Shown here: in pieces, positions 53,852 through 63,430 of the stretch
Numbering within the stretch: position 1 is the first letter of the stretch
How the letters are laid out: every line of letters starts with the position of its first letter
Source of the DNA: Zunongwangia endophytica
Lineage (GTDB): Bacteria; Bacteroidota; Bacteroidia; Flavobacteriales; Flavobacteriaceae
Direction of reading: 5' to 3'
NCBI RefSeq assembly: GCF_030409505.1
Contig: NZ_JAUFPZ010000002.1
Location: 930,001 to 994,000 of the forward strand
Length of the DNA: 64,000 bases
Notes under the pieces: model-generated
What the model was told of the DNA's origin: nothing
The model's input: only the letters and a program-made list of their open reading frames with translations
Databases searched by the model: none
Translations under genes and position numbers: made by a program

Positions 53852-55972
53852 ATGGCACTCAAAAGGGAACTCATATACATCGACGGGAAGGATGAAACCG
53901 ATAGGATCGAAAAATATTCGTACAAAGCTAACCGATGTGTTATCGTATTCAAAAACAGTAATAGAGAATTTGCTTATAGTAAAAACCGAGCCAAAATTAT
54001 CAAAACTGCGGTGAGCAACGATAATGCTTTTGAGGTTTTCAAGTATTTAAAAGAAATTGAAGATGCGATAGGTCTAAAATCAGAAACAGGAAAGAATATA
54101 CTTGCTAAAAGTTATGAGAGTATTTATACCATTCCTGAAAAAAGTGTGCTTTCCAATTTTATAAAGGCTAATTTAAGTCCGGGTAATTATGATAGTTCCG
54201 ACCCAAAATATTTCCCTTTCGGTTTTAATTTAAGCCAGAAACAAGCAGTAAGTAATGGCTTATCCAAAAAATTAAGTGTTATAGAAGGCCCACCAGGTAC
54301 CGGCAAAACGCAAACTATTTTAAACATTATAGCTAACGCAATATCTAACAATCAAACCGTGGCGGTGGTTTCAAGTAATAATTCAGCTACAGAGAATGTT
54401 TACGAAAAACTGGAGAAAAATGGATTATCATTTATTGCTGCCCTTTTGGGAAGTTCTAAAAAGAAACAGGCGTTTATCGAATCACAGAAACAGGTTCCAG
54501 ATTTATCGCAGTTTAATTTATCAATAAAAAAAGAAAACTATTTAAAAGATAATATTGCAAATTTACTTACTCAGATTTCTGAAAATCAGGATAATAAAAA
54601 TGAGTTGGCATTACTAAAACTAGAAATTGATCAATTTAAAACTGAATTTCGACATTTTAAAGATACATATCAAGATAAAATCATAGAACCATTAAATTTT
54701 AGAAAAAGTATTTCTGCCGAAAAAATACTTAAACTATGGGTTTCTCTTGACGCCTACGCAGAAAAAGAAAACAAGCCAGGCTTTTTTAAGAGGCTATTAT
54801 ATCGTTTTAAATACGGACTTAAAGAGGAATCATTTCGTACTCACACGCTCGATGAAATGATTATAAACTGCCAGTTTAATTACTACGACGCTAAAATTAA
54901 AGAGCTGGATAAAAGAATTGATCACTCGCAACAGTTTTTAAAAAACTTTTCTTTTGATGAAAAAATGAAAACGTATACAAACTACTGCATGTTTTTGCTT
55001 AAAGCTGAGTTGCATAAACGTTATAGAAAACAGACGAGAAAAATATATAGTATTAATGAACTGCGACAAAAATCCGAGGAATTTATAAAAGACTATCCAG
55101 TAATTATGAGTACTACCTACTCTCTAAAAAGAGCATTATCACATAATATTCTTTATGATTATGTGATAATCGATGAAGCTTCTCAGGTAGATCTAGCAAC
55201 TGGAGTGCTTGCTTTATCCTGCGCAAAACAAGCAATAATTGTTGGAGATGTAAAGCAATTACCAAATGTGGTTAATGAAGATGTACAAAGGAAAACAGAT
55301 ATGATCTTCGATTCTTATAAACTTAAGGAGGCTTATCGATATTCAAATCATAGCCTATTATCTTCTTTATTAGAGTTATTACCAGAGATTCCGAAAACTC
55401 TTTTGCGCGAACATTATCGGTGTCATCCTAAAATTATAGAATTTTGCAATCAAAAATTTTACAATAATCAACTTATTGTTCATACCACTAATAAAAATAA
55501 ACGCCAGCCTCTCAAAGTATATAAAACTGTAGAAGGAAACCATGCAAGAGAGCTTATGAACCAGCGACAGATAGACGTCATAAAGCAGGAAATTATAACC
55601 AATGAAAAGCTTGATCTTGTAGATTTAGGGATTGTAACACCCTACCGTAAACAGTCTGATGCTTTGAAGCAAGCCTTTACGGGAAATACTATTAAAGCCG
55701 ACACCGTGAACAAGTTTCAAGGCCGTGAAAATGAAGTTATCATACTTTCTACGGTCGATAATGAAATTTCTGACTTTACCGATAACGAAAATCGTATAAA
55801 TGTTGCCGTATCACGGGCTGTAGACCAATTGATTGTTGTTATACATGGAAATGATAATAAAAAAGATGGTCATATAACAGACCTTATCAATTACATTCGA
55901 TATAATAACTTTGATACTATTTACAGTGAATTAAACTCAGTATTCGATTTATTATACAAGTGTTATGACTAA
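53852..55972 (+). CDS. Superfamily 1 helicase (AAA_11/AAA_12, Upf1-like), C-terminally truncated
   Basis: 706 aa. An N-terminal beta domain (ELIYIDGKDETDRIEKYSYK) is followed by the Q-type motif NLSQKQAVSNGL and Walker A EGPPGTGKTQT (145-155), a coiled-coil insert (about 210-330), Walker B VIIDEASQVDLA, motif III VGDVKQLPNV, LREHYRCHPKI, VTPYRKQSDALK and the motifs V/VI NKFQGRENEVIILSTVD and INVAVSRAVDQLIV. Such proteins unwind nucleic acid and are common in defence or repair. The family usually carries a C-terminal PD-(D/E)XK-like domain; here it is cut off at a TAA and lies decayed downstream. Confidence 0.88.
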   Translation: MALKRELIYIDGKDETDRIEKYSYKANRCVIVFKNSNREFAYSKNRAKIIKTAVSNDNAFEVFKYLKEIEDAIGLKSETGKNILAKSYESIYTIPEKSVLSNFIKANLSPGNYDSSDPKYFPFGFNLSQKQAVSNGLSKKLSVIEGPPGTGKTQTILNIIANAISNNQTVAVVSSNNSATENVYEKLEKNGLSFIAALLGSSKKKQAFIESQKQVPDLSQFNLSIKKENYLKDNIANLLTQISENQDNKNELALLKLEIDQFKTEFRHFKDTYQDKIIEPLNFRKSISAEKILKLWVSLDAYAEKENKPGFFKRLLYRFKYGLKEESFRTHTLDEMIINCQFNYYDAKIKELDKRIDHSQQFLKNFSFDEKMKTYTNYCMFLLKAELHKRYRKQTRKIYSINELRQKSEEFIKDYPVIMSTTYSLKRALSHNILYDYVIIDEASQVDLATGVLALSCAKQAIIVGDVKQLPNVVNEDVQRKTDMIFDSYKLKEAYRYSNHSLLSSLLELLPEIPKTLLREHYRCHPKIIEFCNQKFYNNQLIVHTTNKNKRQPLKVYKTVEGNHARELMNQRQIDVIKQEIITNEKLDLVDLGIVTPYRKQSDALKQAFTGNTIKADTVNKFQGRENEVIILSTVDNEISDFTDNENRINVAVSRAVDQLIVVIHGNDNKKDGHITDLINYIRYNNFDTIYSELNSVFDLLYKCYD

Positions 55973-56403
55973 AAAAGAAAAAATATACTTCAAAAATCGA
56001 AAAATATATCAGAATTCGATAGCGAAAACTTAATGTATGCTTTGCTAAAGAAAATCTTAAGTGAGAAAATATTTCTTAAATATGATGTGCTACCTCATTA
56101 TTCTCTAAGGCACCTTATTCAAGATGCTTCCAGAATGGATCAAATTGAATTAAACTATGCATCGCATCCAAAACGCATTTAGATTTTTTAATTTATAATA
56201 AGCTTGGTAAAGGAGCGGTGCTTGCGATTGAAGTCGATGGCTTTAAATTTCATAAACAAGGCAGTAAACAATTTGGAAGAGATCGAATAAAAGATCGTAT
56301 TCTAAAAAAATAAAACTTGCCTTTGTTACGCTTTAGAACTGATGGAAGCCATGAAAAAGAAATAATAAGAAATAAGCTGATTGAAATATTATACTCAAAA
56401 TAA
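55973..56403 (+). pseudogene. Decayed C-terminal nuclease-like domain of the helicase
   Basis: Immediately after the helicase stop (TAA 55970-55972) the same frame reads NISEFDSENLMYALLKKILS and HYSLRHLIQDASRMD. After a one-base loss at the A-run 56170-56173 it reads THLDFLIYNKLGKGAVLAIE, VDGFKFHKQ, then a TAA at 56311, then LPLLRFRTDGSHEKE to a last TAA at 56401. HLDF...AIEVDG is a PD-(D/E)XK/DUF2726-like core. With two nonsense changes and one frameshift it is probably real decay. Confidence 0.8.
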
Positions 56404-56486
56404 AATTTCTCTTCTGCTTAGTTAATTAATAGTTTAGAAGGTTATTTATTCCAAGAATTAAAATTAGCGTCTAAAATTATCAATTT

Positions 56487-56516
56487 CAAAAAAAAAGAGA
56501 GGCCATCGGCCTCTCT
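56487..56516 (-). terminator. Terminator of the arabinose-locus operon
   Basis: GAGAGGCC (56497-56504) pairs with GGCCTCTC (56508-56515), with a 3-base loop ATC and an A-run from 56487 (T-run on the minus strand). It follows the stop of the DUF5695 gene. Confidence 0.78.
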
Positions 56517-56559
56517 CAACATGTAAAATTCACACTCAAAAACTAATTGAAACAAAATG

Positions 56560-59256
56560 CTATTTTATAACAATTGTTTTTGGCTTCTTAGATAACGGAA
56601 TTTTATAAGCTCCGTTCATTTTATCGTATTTCAAATTCAGTTCTTTATTCGTTCTCAAATAAGCATATTCGCTATGATTATCTTTTGCATTTAAAATAAC
56701 TTCAACTTCTCCTATAGATTTATTATAACTCACTTCCTTAAAAGTTCCAGCATCTAATTCTAACCAAAGTTCTTTAGGCTCGATATATATCTTGCTTTTT
56801 GCCGCAGTGGTTAATTCTACTACTATGTTATTTTTTGTTTCTTTTAAATTACCTCCAAAAGAAAGCCATCCTAAATCTTCATTCTTAGTAATATAAGTTG
56901 CAGAATTTATGGCGTAACCAAAAAAGTTAGATCCATAATCTCCCGATAAATAATCGATTCTAATGGTTGATGGATACGAGTGAAAAGCTGCAGATCCAAA
57001 ACCATCCTGAGTAACATTCGAAATTGCGCCCAACGTACTGGCATATCCAACTTTTAATAGATAGAAATCAGGATGATCTCTATAAGCTTTTAAGATCGGG
57101 ATTGCATTTAAACCAGAGCCATAGTGATGAATTTGCCTTTCTACTCTAGATAATTTCCCGCCGTATAAGAAATCCCAATATCTACGTGCATTACCATTGT
57201 ATGCCCAATGCGGCATGGTAGGAACATAAGCTAGAATTGCATTTAAAGTAATATCAGCTTTTTTGGTATAACCAAAATAATCACTCCACATAAACACTTC
57301 TTCCTGTCCGGTAGAATCCCAAGGCATTTCGCTACCAAAAGGATAATTAAGCGATTCCCAATGATCGGCTCTTTTCTTCATAGAAGCCTCTAAATTCTTT
57401 GCCATTTCAGTTAATCCTTCTGCTTGTAAATCTTTTAAGATCATAAGAAAAACAGTTCCTTCCATTTGCCCAAATTGAGCATACCATGGCGCCAATTCAG
57501 GCATCGTAACTGCTGTATGATAAGCATGCTCTAAATACCATTTCCAATCGTGGTTGTCGACCAAACCTTTATGATATCTAGCTAAACGATACATTACCCA
57601 ATGTGCTGCAGCTACATGAGGATAGTTATACGATCTCCCAAAATCGTCTGCACCTTCTTTGTCCCAGGCAGCCCAGGTATCATAATTAATAGTATCGCTA
57701 TATGTTCCTTCCGGCATTTCATCTGGTTCGTAATAAAAAACACTTTTCTTAACACCATATTTTCTTTCCCCTTCATCATACTGAATTCCGCCCCAAAGTG
57801 TTTCGTCAATAAATAATTCAAGTTTTTCGATCTCTTCTTTTTCTGGCTGAATGAGTTGTTTCATCACACCACCAAGCCAGCTTCCAGCTCCGCCTTCATC
57901 ACTTAAACCTGCAACCCAGGCACGGCTATCCTGAGTGATCTGTTTCTTATCCTCATAATCATAAGAAATTATAGAATTCGTTCTTCCAAAAAATTCATCT
58001 GGCTGATCAAACCATTGTTCAGTGAATAAAAAATTAGCAAAATCGTCTACAAGTTCTGTTTCCGGTTCAATAACTTTATAGTTAATCGTTTGCTCTAAAC
58101 CATCTTTGTAGGTTACAGTGACTCTGCTCCTACCCCAAATTTTTCCTTCTACCTGATATTCGGTAAATCCGCTTTCTTTTTTTTCTATTTCAGAAATTTT
58201 AAGAGCTCCTTTTGGTTCAATTTTAAAGTCTTCAACTTCTTCCGTATAATTCAGAAACAATTTTCCCTCAACATCCATCGGCAACACATAACCGGGAACA
58301 CCTACTGCAACGGGTCTTTGCTCCTCTAATAATTTATCCTGAATCTGTTTAATGCTAGGTGCTAAAACAAACTTTAAAGCAAAATCCTGAGTTTCTCCAG
58401 CGTTAAGCATTAAGGATGTTGGTGTATTCCACTGCTCTTTCCCTTTCCATTCGTTTTCAGCGTAAGCTTTACTTAAAGCCATCCATTCGTGCACACCTTC
58501 AAAAACAATACTTCTTGTAGTAAGATCATCATTTAACGGACGATAATTTTCGAATGGCATATTAGATTCTGGTAAAACCAATAATGCTTCTCCTTTTCCT
58601 TTAAGATGTTTTACTTCTACATACCCTGCATCTTTCCCTATATAAGGATCGAAAAACACATTTTCGGTATGTGTTTCATCCAAATGTTTTCCTTCTAAAA
58701 TATTATTAAAAGCCATTGGTGTTCCTAATGCACCAATTTCTATCGCTTTGTTTGTAGGGTTGGTAATTTCAAATCGTAATATTAACTCACCATTTTTCTG
58801 CTCATAAAATCTTTTGATACTTAATGGATTTTCTTCTCCTAGCGTATTACTTAAATCTGAAGCGGCTAAAACATTACCCGAAATCGGCAAACTTTCTACC
58901 TTTTTTCTGTGATAAGCTGTTGAAAAAGTTTCCCATTCTCCATCTTCTCCCTTAATCCTAAAGTTTAGATCGCCAATATAATAGATGCTATCTTTATCAC
59001 GAATCTCGATTCGCTCTCCAGTAGTAAAATCGAAATCTGGATCTGAGTTTGGGTATAATCCGGCTACCGTTTGCGAAGCATTTACGAGTTTTAGTGTAAA
59101 TTCCTCGGTTTTTACTTCTGTAAAACCTTCATCGATACCAAGGGTCGATTCTCGATCTTTGATATTATCCCAGTAAGTCGATTCTTCTTGTGCGTTTGCC
59201 GTTGTTGCTATGAGGTACAACAGTAATAGGTTCTTAAATTTAGTTTTTATTGTCAT
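56560..59256 (-). CDS. DUF5695 glycoside-hydrolase-like protein
   Basis: 898 aa with signal peptide MTIKTKFKNLLLLYLIATTANA. I read this as the DUF5695 family: beta-rich N-terminal region to about 400 (ERFYEQKNGELILRFEITNP type), then an alpha/alpha toroid-like half with WLGGVMKQL, YNYPHVAAAHWVMYRLARY, WYAQFGQMEGTVFL, MFVM-like EEVFMWSDYFGY and WAYNGNARRYWDF. The activity is not assigned by me; the toroid and position in an arabinofuranosidase operon suggest a glycosidase or lyase on plant or algal side chains. Last gene of the operon. Confidence 0.75.
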   Translation of the reverse strand: MTIKTKFKNLLLLYLIATTANAQEESTYWDNIKDRESTLGIDEGFTEVKTEEFTLKLVNASQTVAGLYPNSDPDFDFTTGERIEIRDKDSIYYIGDLNFRIKGEDGEWETFSTAYHRKKVESLPISGNVLAASDLSNTLGEENPLSIKRFYEQKNGELILRFEITNPTNKAIEIGALGTPMAFNNILEGKHLDETHTENVFFDPYIGKDAGYVEVKHLKGKGEALLVLPESNMPFENYRPLNDDLTTRSIVFEGVHEWMALSKAYAENEWKGKEQWNTPTSLMLNAGETQDFALKFVLAPSIKQIQDKLLEEQRPVAVGVPGYVLPMDVEGKLFLNYTEEVEDFKIEPKGALKISEIEKKESGFTEYQVEGKIWGRSRVTVTYKDGLEQTINYKVIEPETELVDDFANFLFTEQWFDQPDEFFGRTNSIISYDYEDKKQITQDSRAWVAGLSDEGGAGSWLGGVMKQLIQPEKEEIEKLELFIDETLWGGIQYDEGERKYGVKKSVFYYEPDEMPEGTYSDTINYDTWAAWDKEGADDFGRSYNYPHVAAAHWVMYRLARYHKGLVDNHDWKWYLEHAYHTAVTMPELAPWYAQFGQMEGTVFLMILKDLQAEGLTEMAKNLEASMKKRADHWESLNYPFGSEMPWDSTGQEEVFMWSDYFGYTKKADITLNAILAYVPTMPHWAYNGNARRYWDFLYGGKLSRVERQIHHYGSGLNAIPILKAYRDHPDFYLLKVGYASTLGAISNVTQDGFGSAAFHSYPSTIRIDYLSGDYGSNFFGYAINSATYITKNEDLGWLSFGGNLKETKNNIVVELTTAAKSKIYIEPKELWLELDAGTFKEVSYNKSIGEVEVILNAKDNHSEYAYLRTNKELNLKYDKMNGAYKIPLSKKPKTIVIK

Positions 59257-59342
59257 ATTTTTAGCTAAGATTGAGATTGAACATTTTGAGGTTAGTTCTC
59301 AATTACAATTTTTATTTTGTCGCAATAAGCAGTATGCAACAC

Positions 59343-61661
59343 TTATTGCTTTAGTTTAAACTTATAGATTCCTGCACTTTCTTTCGGAATAGCAAGACCG
59401 TTTTCTGAAACTTCGATAGTAGCTTCAGAAATTTTAATTCGATTTTTATGGTCTTCATCATTATAAATCATATCATTTTCTCCTGAAATAATAAACGATT
59501 TTCCTGAAGGAACTATTTTTTCTGAAATTCCATTTAATTTTAAAATCTGACTTTCGTGGGTTGCATTTACTACTGAAATTGTTAGAAATGATCCATCTTC
59601 TGTTAAGGTTGCTGAAACATCTAAAGGCTCTGGGGATCCATTAAGTTTTATAGGCTGTGTTCCAAATTCTTGGCGATATAATTTTAAAACCAATCCCGTA
59701 CCTTCTAACCAAGCATCGGTTTTAGTGGTTTTAATGGCTCCTATAACATTTACGGTTTGCGCATAATTTGCCATATAATACATATCAGATTGGCGAGAAA
59801 ATTCATTTAACCCGGCAGCGATACCCAGCGCATCTCTTAAAAAATATCGTGTTCCTAACAAGCCATAAACATGGGGACCGTACCAATAATTCCACTCATC
59901 CATCGCTATTTTGATATTCTTATCTGCTAATCCAGGAATTTCTCTGCGAGCACTTCGATGCTCTTCTGCTACTGCTGCAATAACTTCTGGTATTTGGTTA
60001 ACATGCGTTAGTAAACCGCCGGCATGCCAGTTTTGCTTGTAAAAATGCTCGCTGATGTACGTCATATATGCTGCACTGTTTTTATACATCATATCATTCC
60101 ATTTCCCGGGATATCCAACCGCAATAAGATCGATATCTGGGTCGACATCCCACATTGCTTTGGCTACTTTATTGTGCTTTTTTACATAATCCTCAATAGG
60201 CATATGCCCTAGTTGCCAGTCTCCAAACATTTCGTTTCCAACTGCCCATAATTTAACGTTATAGGGTTCAGGATGGTCATTTTTGGCTCTCCATTTTCCC
60301 ATTTCAGTGCTTACATCACCATTAAAATACTCAACTTCGTTAGCTGCAAGTTCCGCATCTCCTAAACCGGTATTTACCGCAATATTGGCTTCGGTTTTTA
60401 AAATATCGCAAAGCTCCATAAATTCATGAATCCCTACATCATTATATTCCAATCCGTTCCAGGCTCGCTCAAATTTAGTTGGGCGTTTGTCGGGATCGCC
60501 AAGACCGTCTTTCCAATCGTAACCTGAAACAAAATTGCCACCAGGCCAGCGATAAATTGGTGCATCCAATTGTTTCATTAATTCAATCACTTCTGGTCTA
60601 AACCCTTTAATATTATCGGCAGGCATCAAAGATGCAGCGGCTAAAGTTAATTTCCCGTTTCCTTCAAAATTAATTTCTAAACTTCCAATATCGCTAGTTT
60701 CTTCCGAAGAAAACTCAAAAGCTATCTTCTGAAAATTACTGCTAGAAACATCAAAACTCTTCTTATTTCCGTCTAAAGCAACAGTAACTTTTTCAATGCC
60801 TTTTCCTTTAAAAACCAATCGGCCTTCGTACGTTTTACCGGAAACAAGCGCTAATTTTTGTTGTTCTAAGCTTAATTTATTTTCAACCTGATACACCGGT
60901 AATTGTCCCTTAGCATAAGTATAGGAACTATCAATTTTAACTGAATTCGTATCAGCAAGTGTTTGCCACGGTGATTTTGAAGTTCCTGGTACGTAATAAA
61001 ATTTGCGATCGTCTAACATTTCTGCCCACATACCGCCGTAGATCGATTTTCCCATATGCTCGATAAACTGACCATAAATGTAGGGAGACATAGGTTCTAA
61101 TTTTTCATCCACATTTAAAGTTACCTTTGGATGTAATTCTTTTGCTGAAAGTTCTTCTAGCTGAAAATTATCGAAATAAATTTTCCCTCTAGCCCTACCT
61201 TTTTTTCCCAATAGCAACTCTAAAATAAAACTGTCATCCAGTTCTGTGGAGAATTGCATTTCAACTCTAGTCCAATCTGTAGTTCCTCTAAAAATAGTAT
61301 CTCCGGTAAACTCGAATTTCCCTAAACGAAGTCCCGCACCACTTTGATTATTTTCTCCTTCTACAGCTTCAGTTTTTACATAACCCGTTACTTTATAAGT
61401 TGCAAAAGGTTTAATCGCTATTTTTTTAAACCAACGTTCGGCAGTTAACGTATCTGAGGATAACATAAGAACTTGCGAGTCAAATTGATTTGAAACTGTA
61501 TCGGTATAATGTTCAGCACCACTCCAAGATTCGTATTCCCAACCACTCTTTTTCACCGTTGTATTTTTAGCCGGTGATAATAAAGCGTTGTTTACTTCTT
61601 CTCCACACGAAAAAATGCTAAAAATCAGCAAAAACAGATATAAAATATTTATTTTTTTCAT
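59343..61661 (-). CDS. GH51 alpha-L-arabinofuranosidase (lipoprotein)
   Basis: 772 aa. Lipobox LLIFSIFSCGEE (Cys19), then a carbohydrate-binding-like region to about 175 and the GH51 catalytic TIM barrel: PYIYGQFIEHMGKSIYGG, YRWPGGNFVSGYDWKDG, acid/base Glu in LWAVGNEMFGDW and nucleophile Glu in IAMDEWNYWYG, then a C-terminal beta domain. It removes alpha-L-arabinofuranose from arabinan, arabinoxylan or arabinogalactan side chains at the cell surface. It lies 18 bases upstream of nothing but the DUF885 stop; all four genes share one strand and orientation. Confidence 0.94.
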   Translation of the reverse strand: MKKINILYLFLLIFSIFSCGEEVNNALLSPAKNTTVKKSGWEYESWSGAEHYTDTVSNQFDSQVLMLSSDTLTAERWFKKIAIKPFATYKVTGYVKTEAVEGENNQSGAGLRLGKFEFTGDTIFRGTTDWTRVEMQFSTELDDSFILELLLGKKGRARGKIYFDNFQLEELSAKELHPKVTLNVDEKLEPMSPYIYGQFIEHMGKSIYGGMWAEMLDDRKFYYVPGTSKSPWQTLADTNSVKIDSSYTYAKGQLPVYQVENKLSLEQQKLALVSGKTYEGRLVFKGKGIEKVTVALDGNKKSFDVSSSNFQKIAFEFSSEETSDIGSLEINFEGNGKLTLAAASLMPADNIKGFRPEVIELMKQLDAPIYRWPGGNFVSGYDWKDGLGDPDKRPTKFERAWNGLEYNDVGIHEFMELCDILKTEANIAVNTGLGDAELAANEVEYFNGDVSTEMGKWRAKNDHPEPYNVKLWAVGNEMFGDWQLGHMPIEDYVKKHNKVAKAMWDVDPDIDLIAVGYPGKWNDMMYKNSAAYMTYISEHFYKQNWHAGGLLTHVNQIPEVIAAVAEEHRSARREIPGLADKNIKIAMDEWNYWYGPHVYGLLGTRYFLRDALGIAAGLNEFSRQSDMYYMANYAQTVNVIGAIKTTKTDAWLEGTGLVLKLYRQEFGTQPIKLNGSPEPLDVSATLTEDGSFLTISVVNATHESQILKLNGISEKIVPSGKSFIISGENDMIYNDEDHKNRIKISEATIEVSENGLAIPKESAGIYKFKLKQ

Positions 61662-61679
61662 TGGTTATATTTTGGCGAT

Positions 61680-63374
61680 TTAGTTAAAATCGGTTGAGAA
61701 TTTCCAGCTTGCTTTATAGTTTTTTGGTATTTCTTTATCTTCTAGTAATAAGCGAAGTATCGCCACTGGCATATTGTTTTCCTGCATCACACGATCATGA
61801 AATTGTTTTTCTGTCCACCCTTTTTCCAAAAGCTCATTACGTAATGCATAGAATTGCAATCCCCCCGTCATATACGCTAATTGGTATAAGGGTGGCGTAT
61901 ACGAGGTTGCAAAAGATCTGCGAACTTCAGCCTCGGCATTGGCATATTCGTGCCCAACTTTGTCGACTAACATAGCTATACATTCTTGTGGCGTCCATTC
62001 TCCTAATTGATATTTCAGTGAGAAAATGATTCGTGCACAGCGGTGAATTCTCCAAAAAAGCATTCCCATTTTTTCTTCCGGAGTTCTTGGAAAATCTTTA
62101 TTCCAAAGATTAATCTCCCAGTACAATGCCCAACCTTCCATCCAAAAAGGAGTATCAAAAGAATTACGATACGGCTTATGACGTTGTTTCATAAAATATT
62201 GAAGATTATGGCCAGGATGTAATTCATGTTGAACGGTAGGAAATGAAAAATTTGGATTGTTACCACGCATGCTCATTAATTTATCCTCGTGTGACATCCC
62301 TTCTGTAGGATACGAAATGCTGATATCCCAACCACCAGTAAAAAACGGATTCACTTTTTGGCGTTCTGGTGTCATCATAATCATTCCCCAAGTTTCTTTT
62401 GCGAGTTCAGGAATGCTAATAAGATCGCGTTCTTCTATAAAGTTTACCGAATGATTGTATAAATTTTTAATCAGTTCCGGTTGTTTTCCAGGCGCCACAT
62501 AAGTATTCTTCACATGCTCTAAAGCCGCTTTCCAATCTTTGCCATACCCCATTTCTTCTGAAGCTTTAATCATTTCCGCCTTACACCAATCAAACTGTTC
62601 TTCAGCAGTAGAAATTAAAGTCTCTGGCGAATAGGGTATAAACTCAAATTCTAAGTTTTTAATCAATGTTTTTCGGCCAACAGGTTTCCCAATAATTCCA
62701 CTTCCGTCGTCTTTTTGACTTTCTTTTGAATAATTTTCGTTTAGAAATTCGGCATATTCCTTCAATTTTTGATCTAAAGAAGCATACGGAGTCTTCATCC
62801 ACCAGGTGAAATCTGGATCATAATCATAATAAAAAGTATAAGCTTCTTTAAGACCTGTTTTTAAGGAATAAATTATCGCTGCAGCTTTTTCAGCTTTAAA
62901 CCAATCTTCATATTCGGCATTTTCAAGCGTTTTTATTTTTTCTGAAATAGCTTTTTCAGCTTCGTTAAAAGTCATTGCCAATGCTTTTGCATCAGGTTGT
63001 TTTCCTCTTCTTCGTCGCTGAATAAAAGAGTACAAATTATCAGCAAAATCTACCACTGAAGCAACTTCTTTAAAAGCTCCAAAGTCCTGATCAAGTAAGT
63101 ACGTTTCTTTATCAATCAAATTTCTTAAAAGCACATAATCGGCTTTTCCATCGTTCGATAAAGACTCAAAATCAATATTCTTAAGTTTTTTTTGCCAATC
63201 CCCGTAAAACGTATTAAAACGACTATAATATTCTGAAGACTCGCGGAGCGTATAAGTACGCCTTAATGCATATTTATCAGCTTTAAATGTGTTAATCACA
63301 TCTATCATTTCATTAGCATAAATACTTACTGAAAAGCTTAAAAAAACGATAAGACTACTTAAAAATTTCTTCAT
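61680..63374 (-). CDS. DUF885 (M32-like metallopeptidase-type) protein
   Basis: 564 aa with signal peptide MKKFLSSLIVFLSFSVSIYA. Residues about 380-400 hold VQHELHPGHNLQYFMKQRH, a variant of the HExxH zinc motif with the second His supplied by LHPGH, and a following ..WALYWE provides a Glu. Conserved YSPETLISTAEEQF and APGKQPELIK fit the family. Members are exported and some act on peptides or esters. It is embedded between GH127 and GH51 genes. The gene order suggests a role on the same substrate. Confidence 0.83.
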   Translation of the reverse strand: MKKFLSSLIVFLSFSVSIYANEMIDVINTFKADKYALRRTYTLRESSEYYSRFNTFYGDWQKKLKNIDFESLSNDGKADYVLLRNLIDKETYLLDQDFGAFKEVASVVDFADNLYSFIQRRRRGKQPDAKALAMTFNEAEKAISEKIKTLENAEYEDWFKAEKAAAIIYSLKTGLKEAYTFYYDYDPDFTWWMKTPYASLDQKLKEYAEFLNENYSKESQKDDGSGIIGKPVGRKTLIKNLEFEFIPYSPETLISTAEEQFDWCKAEMIKASEEMGYGKDWKAALEHVKNTYVAPGKQPELIKNLYNHSVNFIEERDLISIPELAKETWGMIMMTPERQKVNPFFTGGWDISISYPTEGMSHEDKLMSMRGNNPNFSFPTVQHELHPGHNLQYFMKQRHKPYRNSFDTPFWMEGWALYWEINLWNKDFPRTPEEKMGMLFWRIHRCARIIFSLKYQLGEWTPQECIAMLVDKVGHEYANAEAEVRRSFATSYTPPLYQLAYMTGGLQFYALRNELLEKGWTEKQFHDRVMQENNMPVAILRLLLEDKEIPKNYKASWKFSTDFN

Positions 63375-63430
63375 GATTAAAGCTGAATTTTGAGATATTA
63401 AAATTGAAAATTGACGTTTTGAATGTATAA

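Noticed and set aside
55974..56030. A new gene start ATG directly after the helicase stop
   Set aside because: That frame closes after about 22 codons, while the helicase frame itself continues as recognisable protein, so decay is the better reading.
61694..62454. Plus-strand ORFs inside the DUF885 gene
   Set aside because: Antisense shadows of a conserved gene without any domain or signal.
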